Shown here piece by piece: positions 58,337-64,000 of a stretch of DNA of 64,000 bases. The notes under the pieces were generated by a model. It was not told where the DNA came from and did not search any database. It saw only the letters and a list, made by a program, of their open reading frames with translations. This stretch comes from Verrucomicrobiales bacterium (GTDB taxonomy: Bacteria > Verrucomicrobiota > Verrucomicrobiia > Verrucomicrobiales > DEV007), in NCBI GenBank assembly GCA_016795505.1, contig JAEUHH010000055.1:106005-170004 (forward strand). Direction: 5' to 3'. Position 1 is the stretch's first letter; each line of letters begins with the position of its first letter. The position numbers and the translations under genes are program-made.

Positions 58337-58448
58337 GATGGCGGCAGGGTGGGTGAAAACCAAGCCGAAATTAGCCGCCTGTATTTACATTGTCAATAAA
58401 ATGAATAGGCAATGGCCATGATCGACTCGGATTTGAACCCCGTTCGGC

Positions 58449-58877
58449 TCAATCGGTCGCACCACCCCGAGCCACTCCGGGGACGCGATCCAGCCAGGCC
58501 TCCGGGATGCGCCGGGGGCGGCCCTCGGGCATCTGGACCAGCACGACGACCTGTCGGCATTCGGCGATCAGCGACGCCGGCTCGCCGACCTCCTGGCGGT
58601 ACATCGCGAAGTGACAGTGCATCCGCACCTTTTCGAACCGCTCCACCGTCCCCCGGATGCGCAGCCGGTCACCCAGCCGCGCGGGACGCCGGTAGTCCAC
58701 CTCAGTCCGTGCCACGGCAGGAAAAAGCTGTGTCTCCGACATCTCCGCCAGCGTCAGCCCGAGCGCATCGGTCAGCCGGGTGCGGGCTACCTCGAAGAAA
58801 CGCAGGTAGGCGATATTGCTCACCACCCCTCCGCAATCGGTGTCAAAAAACATCACTTCTATCTCCGTCTCGATCAT
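58449..58877 (-). CDS. Acyl-CoA thioesterase (YbgC/4HBT hotdog family)
   Basis: From ATG 58877 the 142-residue protein is a single hotdog domain with EVMFFDTDCGGVVSNIAYLRFFEVAR. The catalytic Asp lies in the FDTD segment of residues 11-14, and TEVDYRRPARLGDRLRI is the typical second strand. It hydrolyses short acyl-CoA or 4-hydroxybenzoyl-CoA thioesters. The start codon overlaps the stop of the ferritin-like gene by ATGA, so the two are co-translated. No Tol-Pal genes are nearby. Confidence 0.85.
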   Translation of the reverse strand: MIETEIEVMFFDTDCGGVVSNIAYLRFFEVARTRLTDALGLTLAEMSETQLFPAVARTEVDYRRPARLGDRLRIRGTVERFEKVRMHCHFAMYRQEVGEPASLIAECRQVVVLVQMPEGRPRRIPEAWLDRVPGVARGGATD

Positions 58878-59659
58878 GACGCCGAGTCTACCGCCGGAGA
58901 GGCCGGAAAGGCAACGTCCGCTTCCCCGGCCCCGCCATCCGGGAGGCTGAGGAACCGCCGGCACGCCGCCCGGCCCCGGCTCTGGAAAGGCGCGCGGCCG
59001 ATCCCGAAGGCCCGGAGGCAGGCGCCATGCTCCCGCCAGACCAGCCCCTCCGCCATCAGATACAGCATCTGGAACTGCAAACCCCACAGCGCCGTACCCA
59101 CCGGCAGCCGTCCGCGGTGCCGCAGGGAGAAATACGTGCGGTGAAATCCGATGTGTCCCGCCTCGTCCCGGACAATCCGGCCGCACACCTCCGATACCAC
59201 CGCATCCGGCACCGCCCGCGCCAGCAGACCGTAGTAGGCATCGGCGATAAGTTCCGCCGTCAACAGCACCTGCAGGTTGAACTCCAGCCCCAGCCACGTC
59301 CGCACCGAGCGAAACACCGAATTCGCCCAGTGCTTCCGCTTCAGTTCCCCGCCGAGGTAGCCCACCAGCCCCGCCAGCAGCCGCGCATGATCATTCTCCT
59401 CGGCGATGAACAGGTCGACCGCCCGCGCATAGACCGCCTCCCGGCTCCGGCCCCCCAGACCGGCCGACTCGGTGACGAACCGCCTCAGCCTCGTGCCGCC
59501 GCCCGTCTCACCGATCTGGAAGATGGCCAGCGACTCCGCCAACAGGCGCCGCCGCTCCGGATCGAGCCGGCAGGGCGGGAGATGCTCCCAGTCCGGAGCC
59601 GACCAACCGGCGCGGTGATTCTCAAAATGCCTCAGCCAATCGTGGATCGTTCGTTTCAT
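58874..59659 (-). CDS. Ferritin-like diiron protein
   Basis: The 261-residue helical protein has the metal motif LFIAEENDHARLL (ExxH in helix 2) and VRDEAGHIGFHRTYF (ExxH in helix 4), a ferritin-like four-helix diiron site. Earlier Glu ligands are not pinned down. Oxygenase or oxidase activity is possible. Such proteins next to thioesterases occur in lipid-modifying sets, but a lipid substrate is only a suggestion. No signal peptide. Confidence 0.65.
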   Translation of the reverse strand: MKRTIHDWLRHFENHRAGWSAPDWEHLPPCRLDPERRRLLAESLAIFQIGETGGGTRLRRFVTESAGLGGRSREAVYARAVDLFIAEENDHARLLAGLVGYLGGELKRKHWANSVFRSVRTWLGLEFNLQVLLTAELIADAYYGLLARAVPDAVVSEVCGRIVRDEAGHIGFHRTYFSLRHRGRLPVGTALWGLQFQMLYLMAEGLVWREHGACLRAFGIGRAPFQSRGRAACRRFLSLPDGGAGEADVAFPASPAVDSAS

Positions 59660-59689
59660 GGTCTTGTTTTCGGATAAAGCTCGATGAAA

Positions 59690-60580
59690 TCAGGCGATCG
59701 CCTTCAGCGCGTCGAAAAGCCCGAGGCTTTCCTGCTCCTTCGCCACCTGGCGCAGCCGCTCGACCACAGCCTGGACCGTCTCGTCCAGCGTCGATGTCCC
59801 CGCCGTCACCCCCACCCGGTCCTGACGGCGGAACCAGCCCGCCTCCACCTCCTCCGGCCGCTCCACCTGCCAGGCCCGGCAGCCCAGCCGACGCGCCGTC
59901 TCGACGAGTTGCGCCGTGTTGTTGCTGTTGCGCCCGCCCACCACCACGATGGCATCACTCCGCGCGCAAAGGTCGGCCAGGGCCGCCTGCCGGTCCTTTG
60001 TCGGCTGGCACACCGTGTCCACCAGCCTGACTTCAGCGCCGGGAAAGCGATCCCGCATCACCGCCACCAGCGCCTCCACCCGGTCCAGCGGCTGCGTCGT
60101 TTGGGAAATCACCCCGATCCGCGACGCGTCCGCCGGGATCGCCTCCAGATCCGCCGCCTCCAGCACCACCACCGCCTCGGGGAAGTCTCCCACCAGCCCC
60201 CGGACCTCCACATGATCGCGCCGACCGATCACCACCGGGTGGTAGCCCGCCAGCACCAGACACTCCAGCGCCCGGTGCGCCTTCCGCACCAGCGGACAGG
60301 TCGTGTCGTACACCGCGTGGCCCTGCTCCCGCCACTCCCGGCGCCGGGCATCCGACGCGCCGTGTGCCGTGATCACCACCGCCTCCGTCGGCGCTTCGCC
60401 CGGCGAGTCCAGGTCGCCATGCCGCACCCCCAGCGTCGACAGGTGCGCCTGCACCAGGGGATTGTGAACCAGTTCCCCCAGCACCGTCACCGGTTGGGAC
60501 TGGGCGAGATCATGCGTCTTCCGGAGCGCGTCGCGCACGCCGAAGCACATGCCGTGATGTCTTGCGATTTCGATTTTCAT
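59690..60580 (-). CDS. ispH: 4-hydroxy-3-methylbut-2-enyl diphosphate reductase
   Basis: The 296-residue [4Fe-4S] enzyme makes IPP and DMAPP in the MEP pathway. The three cluster cysteines are visible: Cys12 (RHHGMCFGVRDAL), Cys95 (YDTTCPLVRK) and Cys191 (VDTVCQPTKDRQ). VVGGRNSNNTAQL is the substrate-binding motif. A palindrome matching the one in front of the membrane-protein genes sits upstream at 60601-60615, suggesting shared control. It stands apart from other MEP genes. Confidence 0.92.
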   Translation of the reverse strand: MKIEIARHHGMCFGVRDALRKTHDLAQSQPVTVLGELVHNPLVQAHLSTLGVRHGDLDSPGEAPTEAVVITAHGASDARRREWREQGHAVYDTTCPLVRKAHRALECLVLAGYHPVVIGRRDHVEVRGLVGDFPEAVVVLEAADLEAIPADASRIGVISQTTQPLDRVEALVAVMRDRFPGAEVRLVDTVCQPTKDRQAALADLCARSDAIVVVGGRNSNNTAQLVETARRLGCRAWQVERPEEVEAGWFRRQDRVGVTAGTSTLDETVQAVVERLRQVAKEQESLGLFDALKAIA

Positions 60581-60600
60581 GGTTTCGATGAGGTCATTTA

Positions 60601-60615
60601 CTTTGTCTCACAAAG
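60601..60615. promoter_or_regulatory. Operator-like palindrome A (CTTTG-N5-CAAAG)
   Basis: CTTTG TCTCA CAAAG within TTTACTTTGTCTCACAAAGC lies 21 bases upstream of the ispH start on the minus strand. The same motif recurs at 61594-61608 with TTACTTTG and CACAAAGC shared. A winged-helix gene lies between them. Confidence 0.6.
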
Positions 60616-60651
60616 CTTTCTTTCAAAAAAAGGGAGGCGGCAGTATCGCGC

Positions 60652-60948
60652 TCAGCCCCGTCCCGACTTTAGGATCTGCTCCAGCACCGCCAGATAGTCC
60701 TCGAATGCCTTCCGGCCCGCCGCCGTCAGGGCATAGCTTGTTTGGGGACGTTTCTCCACCTCCTTCGTCATCGACACATAGCCCGCCTTGTAGAGCGTGC
60801 GCAGGTGGGTGATCAGATTTCCGTCGCTCATGTTCAGTTCCGCCTTCAGATCCTGATATTTCCAGTCCGGCCGCGCCGCCAGCAGCGTCATGATGGAGAG
60901 CCGTCCCTTCTCGTGGATGAGCTTGTCGAGCTTGTCGAAGTCGATCAT
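60652..60948 (-). CDS. Winged-helix transcriptional regulator (HTH_34 / PF13601-like)
   Basis: The 98-residue protein is a compact wHTH: KLDKLIHEKGRLSIMTLLAARPDWKYQDLKAELNMSDGNLITHLRTLYKAGYVSMTKEVEKRPQTSYALTAAG. The pattern of a small winged-helix domain without a ligand-binding part matches HTH_34. It lies 3 bases after the stop of the membrane protein gene, so they form an operon, and probably recognises the CTTTG-N5-CAAAG palindromes. Confidence 0.8.
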   Translation of the reverse strand: MIDFDKLDKLIHEKGRLSIMTLLAARPDWKYQDLKAELNMSDGNLITHLRTLYKAGYVSMTKEVEKRPQTSYALTAAGRKAFEDYLAVLEQILKSGRG

Positions 60949-60951
60949 GGC

Positions 60952-61584
60952 TCACTCCGATTGTCCGCTCCGCTTCCACCAGCCCGTCCGGACCGCGTAA
61001 ACGAGATGGAATCCCCCGAACGTCACCGCCATGATCCGTGCCGCCTCACCGGCATCTCCCGGCTCGATGCCACGCAGCTCCCGCCAGAAAAAGCCCGCCA
61101 CCCCGGCCACCACGAAAGCCCAGCCCAGCGCCTTGATCGACCGCGGGGCAAATCCCGCCGTCGCCACCAGACCCAGACCGTATCCCAGCACCCACAGCAG
61201 CGCCCCCGTCACCGGCTCGCCCGACCAGCCGCAGAGGACCACCCCCGACACCCCGCAGGCCAGCATCGGCGGCAACAGCGTGCGCATCCCCTGCCGCGTC
61301 GCTGGCGAGGGAAACGGCATGCCCCGCCCCCGCGCCTCCCGCAGCAGCACCCACGTGTTCACCGCCCCCACCACCGCCATCGCCCCCAGCCACCAGAGCA
61401 GAAAACCCCGGCTCGACAGCGATTCCGCGCCCCGCATTTGCCAGATGCCCAATCCCGTCCCCAGCAGGCCCGCCACCAGCGCCGGCCCCGTCGAGATCGC
61501 ACGATAGATCGTCGCCCGCTCCATCAGGGAACGGATCGTGCGCAGGTGCTCCTCGGCCGATCGGGAAAGGTCGGGATTTGACAT
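60952..61584 (-). CDS. Integral membrane protein, partner of the winged-helix regulator
   Basis: The 210-residue protein has about six hydrophobic segments (for example GPALVAGLLGTGLGIW, FLLWWLGAMAVVGAVNTWVLL, LLWVLGYGLGLVATAG, VVAGVAGFFW). The N-terminus SNPDLSRSAEEHLRTIRSLMERATIYRAISTGPAL recurs in such regulator-linked proteins, as I recall. No function known. It is first in the regulator operon and starts 28 bases from the divergent membrane-protein start. Confidence 0.7.
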   Translation of the reverse strand: MSNPDLSRSAEEHLRTIRSLMERATIYRAISTGPALVAGLLGTGLGIWQMRGAESLSSRGFLLWWLGAMAVVGAVNTWVLLREARGRGMPFPSPATRQGMRTLLPPMLACGVSGVVLCGWSGEPVTGALLWVLGYGLGLVATAGFAPRSIKALGWAFVVAGVAGFFWRELRGIEPGDAGEAARIMAVTFGGFHLVYAVRTGWWKRSGQSE

Positions 61585-61593
61585 GAGCCATTA

Positions 61594-61608
61594 CTTTGCT
61601 ACACAAAG
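61594..61608. promoter_or_regulatory. Operator-like palindrome B (CTTTG-N5-CAAAG)
   Basis: CTTTG CTACA CAAAG fills most of the 28-base gap between the divergent start codons at 61584 and 61613, so a regulator bound here could cover both promoters. Confidence 0.6.
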
Positions 61609-61612
61609 CAAC

Positions 61613-62134
61613 ATGTCAACCGATTCTTCCGCTCCCCTCCTCCGGCGCTTTCGGGTCGTCATGGGTCTCTTCATCGCCGCTCTGGTGGCGAGCGGGCTCA
61701 CCGCCTTTCCCCTGCGCTGGGAGCTGAACCTCCTCGCCACCTGGCTCGGCCTTCCGCCCGATGCCGACCCCGCCGCCTACGACGGCCTGCGCCACTGGAT
61801 CGCCCTCGTCCGCGAGGGGCTCGACCAGTCCTATGGACGTTATCCCTTCCTCGCCTACGGCACCGACTGGCTGGCTTTTGCCCATCTCGTCATTGCCGTT
61901 TTCTTCATCGGCCCCTATCGACAGCCCGACCGGCACGATTGGACCCTGATCTCCGGCCTCGTCGCCTGCGCCGGCATCGTGCCCCTCGCCCTCATCTGCG
62001 GCGAGATCCGCGGCATCCCTGTCTATTGGCGCCTCATCGACTGTGCCTTCGGCGTCTTCGGCGCCCTGCCCCTCGCCTACTGCCTCCTCCTCAGCCGCCG
62101 CCTCGCCGCCCTGCGACCGGAGCCGGTCCGGTGA
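61613..62134 (+). CDS. Integral membrane protein of unknown function
   Basis: From ATG 61613 the 173-residue protein has four hydrophobic helices (VVMGLFIAALVASGLTAFPL, WLAFAHLVIAVFFIGPY, WTLISGLVACAGIVPLALICG, DCAFGVFGALPLAYCLLLSR). It is divergent from the regulator operon and shares its operator-like palindrome. The FRVVMGLFIAALVASGLTAFPL start recurs in related phyla, as far as I recall, but no function is attached. Confidence 0.65.
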   Translation: MSTDSSAPLLRRFRVVMGLFIAALVASGLTAFPLRWELNLLATWLGLPPDADPAAYDGLRHWIALVREGLDQSYGRYPFLAYGTDWLAFAHLVIAVFFIGPYRQPDRHDWTLISGLVACAGIVPLALICGEIRGIPVYWRLIDCAFGVFGALPLAYCLLLSRRLAALRPEPVR

Positions 62135-62237
62135 AACAGACGTTTTCCGGGCTGCATCGCGATGGAGCCGGCCTTATTGAGAGTTGTGAGGTCAATCATT
62201 TGGGCAACAGACCGTCTTTGCCTGCCCCCTAGCGGAA

Positions 62238-62277
62238 CTCACGCCGAATCAAACGCCTCTCACGCCGAATCAAACGC
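62238..62277. repeat. 21-bp direct repeat, two copies
   Basis: Two copies of CTCACGCCGAATCAAACGC (62238-62256 and 62259-62277), followed by a decayed third start (CTCATGCCG). Confidence 0.75.
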
Positions 62278-62368
62278 TCCTCATGCCGCCGCAATCGCCT
62301 CCCGGCCGCATTCCGGAGCCTGCCGACCGTCCGATGGCGCCCCACTACCCCGTTGCGGAGTGGCGATC

Positions 62369-62551
62369 CCGGTGGTTGAGCGAGGCACGACCGATACCAC
62401 CGGGGCCCATCCACCCTCATTCGAGCATCCCGCAGGGATGCCAGCCATTTGCCACTCCCGCCATCGCCTCGCCCGCTGGCATCCTTCCGGCTTGCTCGGT
62501 CTCGTCTCCATTTCGTCCGGTGGTATCGTCGCTACGCTCGTCAACCATCGG
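62369..62551. repeat. Large inverted-repeat element with inner palindromes
   Basis: Arms CCGGTGGTTGAGCGAGG... (62369-62403) and ...CTCGTCAACCATCGG (62517-62551) are inverted copies sharing GGTTGA/TCAACC and the ACGACCGATACCACCGG / CCGGTGGTATCGTCG ends. Between them lies GCATCCCGCAGGGATGC, a palindrome. It resembles abundant intergenic palindromes of PVC genomes; no transposase is attached. Confidence 0.6.
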
Positions 62552-62624
62552 CTGTGATGCCTGCGGCATCGATTCCGCTCGAAACATCCATGGGCAACGA
62601 CCAGCCGTCTTCATCCCGTGCCCA

Positions 62625-62693
62625 TTCCGATCAGACCCGGTTGGATCGGAGATGAGACCCGGTTGGATCGGCGAGGAAAGAGGGTGTGATCGC
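62625..62693. repeat. 22-bp modular repeat, locus 8 (three modules)
   Basis: Three modules; cores CCCGG, CCCGG and GAGGG, with the third degraded (GAG start). It is the copy furthest from any start codon, about 270 bases before the first cassette gene. Confidence 0.75.
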
Positions 62694-62969
62694 GAAAGAG
62701 GCGCCCGGATTGCGACCCATGGAGGTCACCGGCGGCAACCCCGGTCCGACCGAAAGAGCGCCGCAAGTGCTTGAAAAGTCGATATCCAGAACGATCCGGT
62801 TCGCTTGATGCTTTGGAAAACCAAGATTCCCGATCGTACAAAACACCAGCCCGCTCCGGGGGCAAAAGTGATTGACAGAGAGAGGGATGGGAATTTCGGT
62901 GATATCATTATCGCTGCCGCCGGGAGAAAAGCGGGGCGATAGCAAAATCGGATAATATACTGTTGTGCA

Positions 62970-63374
62970 ATGAAACGAAGACTCCTGATCACGGCCGCTG
63001 TGATCGTGCCTCTTGGAGCGCTCGTATACCTTGTTCCGTGCGTCGTTGCTGCGTCGAAGGCGCGTCCCCTCTACGGTAATTTCAACATGGGACTTCGATG
63101 CATGGGAGGTCACGAGATCTTTCTCTACCTTGACGAGACCCAAGCTTACCAGAATTGCCCTGGGCACCGAGACTTGGATCCGATGGGCCCCATCGTTCGC
63201 GGGAAGGACTCACTCACGATTCTCCACGCCAAGAACAGGACGCCGTGGTTGCGCATCGACTACGACGGGTCACGCCATACGGTGACAAGTGCCGAGAAGG
63301 GATGGACTGAGAATCTGCCACAAGTCGCCAATCCGTGGAGGACTTGGTTGCCGAAGCTCTTGCCGGAGCACTGA
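62970..63374 (+). CDS. Cassette-borne protein, unknown function, N-terminal membrane anchor
   Basis: The 134-residue protein starts MKRRLLITAAVIVPLGALVYLVPCVVAASKA, a membrane anchor or signal sequence, followed by a small domain (LYGNFNMGLRCMGGHEIFLYLDETQAYQNCPGH). The Cys pair might be structural. I do not recognise the family. Its ATG lies one base after the cassette's left boundary and its stop 23 bases before the attC, the layout of integron cassettes. Composition is less GC-rich than the chromosome around it. Confidence 0.6.
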   Translation: MKRRLLITAAVIVPLGALVYLVPCVVAASKARPLYGNFNMGLRCMGGHEIFLYLDETQAYQNCPGHRDLDPMGPIVRGKDSLTILHAKNRTPWLRIDYDGSRHTVTSAEKGWTENLPQVANPWRTWLPKLLPEH

Positions 63375-63397
63375 CGCCGCCCCAATCAAATCGAGAT

Positions 63398-63499
63398 GCA
63401 CAACAAGCCATGGTAGGCAACCCCGCGGGCTGGTCTGCTCCGGTGGTGAATTCCGGCTCCACCTCAGCCCGCTGGTTGCCTACACTTTGATCGTTCGGC
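63398..63499 (+). other. attC recombination site
   Basis: About 102 bp with inverted outer boxes, R'' GCACAAC (63398-63404) and R' GTTCGGC (63493-63499), and inner arms GTAGGCAACC..GCGGGCTG and CAGCCCGC.GGTTGCCTAC that fold onto each other with extra unpaired bases. The R' box deviates from the canonical GTTRRRY by one base. Confidence 0.65.
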
Positions 63500-63507
63500 A
63501 TAGAAAG

Positions 63508-63879
63508 ATGGAAACCGCGGAAATCATTGATCCCGGCTTTTCGGTTGCTGATGGCGAAGACGTGCGTCTCACCAAAGGTGACCAAGGCCTTATTCTTCAG
63601 TTTAGGAACTGGCAGGAAGAGCAGATTCAAGCTCTTTTCGTTGATGCAGTTTCTTATCGCTGGGATCAGATAGATTGGGATTTTCTGGAAGGCGAGCGTT
63701 TTGATTCGACGCATGTAATTGCCAATTCGGAATGGTTGCGCGAACACGTCATCCAACGATCCATAGATGAAAATGAGGGGTATCTTCACTACAGACTCAA
63801 TTTCAACGCCTGCGGCACTCTTCAAGTCCTTGCAAAGTCCATCATAAACCAAACCGCCGAATCGGGTCCCCGCGACTGA
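63508..63879 (+). CDS. Second cassette ORF, C-terminus altered by intron insertion
   Basis: The frame starts ATG 63508, nine bases past the R' box of the attC, and encodes METAEIIDPGFSVADGEDVRL... through an acidic, aromatic-rich small protein (IDWDFLEGERFDSTHVIANSEW). I do not recognise it. Its last six codons (ESGPRD) and stop are supplied by the inserted intron's end, so the original C-terminus is not in the window. Composition is less GC-rich than chromosomal genes. Confidence 0.5.
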   Translation: METAEIIDPGFSVADGEDVRLTKGDQGLILQFRNWQEEQIQALFVDAVSYRWDQIDWDFLEGERFDSTHVIANSEWLREHVIQRSIDENEGYLHYRLNFNACGTLQVLAKSIINQTAESGPRD

Positions 63880-64000
63880 CTGAGCCTTTGCCCAGCCAGC
63901 CACGGGTCCCACACCACCCTGCGTACGGCTCCGTACAGGGCGGTTCCAATCAGACTCGGGCTTTTGGCCCGTAGTACAGCACGATCCAGATCGCTTTGAC
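63861..64000 (-). mobile_element. Group II intron 3' end (IIC/attC type likely), truncated by window edge
   Basis: On the minus strand the bases read in from 64000, then a domain V-like hairpin (63946-63913): an ACCGCCCTG / CAGGGTGGT stem, CGC triad, 2-base CG bulge and a short tip. A domain VI-like hairpin follows, ending GGGACCCGAT at 63861, a typical intron 3' end. The flanking exon TCGGCGG on the minus strand matches the bottom strand of an attC R'' box (GCCGAAC). Minus-strand codons from 64000 to 63950 stay open and end in a stop; they could be the tail of an intron ORF. Confidence 0.65.
63913..63946 (-). ncRNA. Group II intron domain V
   Basis: About 34 nt on the minus strand forming a long stem (ACCGCCCTG with CAGGGTGGT, one G-U), a 2-nt CG bulge on the 3' side and a UACG/CGUA tip. 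The CGC triad is in the 5' strand. Length and features match domain V of bacterial group II introns; the loop GAGC is not the usual GNRA. Confidence 0.6.

Larger units (their letters stand above)
62135..62961. other. Repeat-rich intergenic region preceding the cassette
   Basis: 827 bases without a credible gene. It contains a 21-bp direct repeat (62238-62277), a large inverted-repeat element (62369-62551), modular repeat locus 8 and a short inverted repeat TATCGC.../...GCGATA (62909-62942) next to the cassette start. The open frames here are translations of repeats. Confidence 0.6.
62962..63499 (+). mobile_element. Integron gene cassette with attC site
   Basis: The boundary GTTGTGCA at 62962-62969 is the exact reverse complement of TGCACAAC at 63397-63404. 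That is the relation expected between the start of an inserted cassette and the R'' box of its own attC. The unit is about 531 bp with one ORF starting at the very first bases. The right end GTTCGGC (63493-63499) starts the next cassette. No integrase is in the window. Confidence 0.65.

Noticed and set aside
58410..58450. T-arm-like stretch GGATTTGAACC suggesting a tRNA end
   Set aside because: The T-stem does not pair and no acceptor, D or anticodon arm can be built; at most a remnant.
62162..62774. Short plus-strand open frames in the right-hand spacer
   Set aside because: They are translations of the inverted-repeat element and modular repeats.

Overview
The window looks like chromosomal DNA from a Verrucomicrobiota (PVC-group) heterotroph. 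This rests on the high GC, the FG-GAP/UnbV, DUF4838, GH99-like, PcfJ, sulfatase and Gfo/Idh genes, the prepilin-like and T2SS-like genes, and many intergenic palindromes. No rRNA or clear tRNA gene is present, so the assignment is an inference from gene content only.

Layout. 1-1811: an unterminated minus-strand gene runs off the left edge; its translation matches the DNA phosphorothioation (Dnd)-associated putative methyltransferases. 1893-12034: POT transporter, beta-lactamase-fold serine hydrolase, superoxide dismutase, a large FG-GAP/UnbV protein, rpsP and trpE, separated by repeat-rich spacers. 12260-17336: Gfo/Idh oxidoreductase and a 1281-residue protein with degenerate kinase-like domains, a membrane span and Sel1 repeats. 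17738-22965: minus-strand operon of gspI/J/K/L/M-like genes plus a GspC/PilP-like last gene. 23092-36173: exported degradative and carbohydrate-active proteins (esterase, DUF4838, metalloprotease, FAD oxidoreductase, GH99-like, Asp-box protein) and a PemK/RelB-type toxin-antitoxin pair. 36348-46005: sulfotransferase, histidine-kinase-like ATPase, then the housekeeping string prs-rplY-pth-rpsF-ssb and gapA-pgk-tpiA. 46047-62134: prepilin-like protein, Gfo/Idh, sulfatase, an eboA/eboB-like pair, phosphodiester glycosidase, DUF3800, parvulin, PcfJ, thioesterase, ferritin-like protein, ispH and a small regulator/membrane module. 62135-64000: repeat-rich spacer leading into what looks like an integron gene cassette with an attC site, a second cassette ORF, and the 3' end of a group II intron inserted at that second cassette's attC.

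Three things stand out. First, a dispersed repeat family occurs at eight intergenic loci: strict 22-bp modules in tandem pairs or triplets, each with fixed GAT/ATC flanks around a 5-bp core that occurs in either orientation. Several copies sit directly in front of start codons and one supplies a start codon. Second, the right edge carries the cassette/attC/intron arrangement. Third, two copies of the operator-like palindrome CTTTG-N5-CAAAG flank a small winged-helix regulator operon and lie in front of ispH and of a membrane-protein gene.

Where both an upstream and an internal start codon are open I chose the start that gives a signal peptide or the family's N-terminus; those choices are inferences and are stated in the entries.
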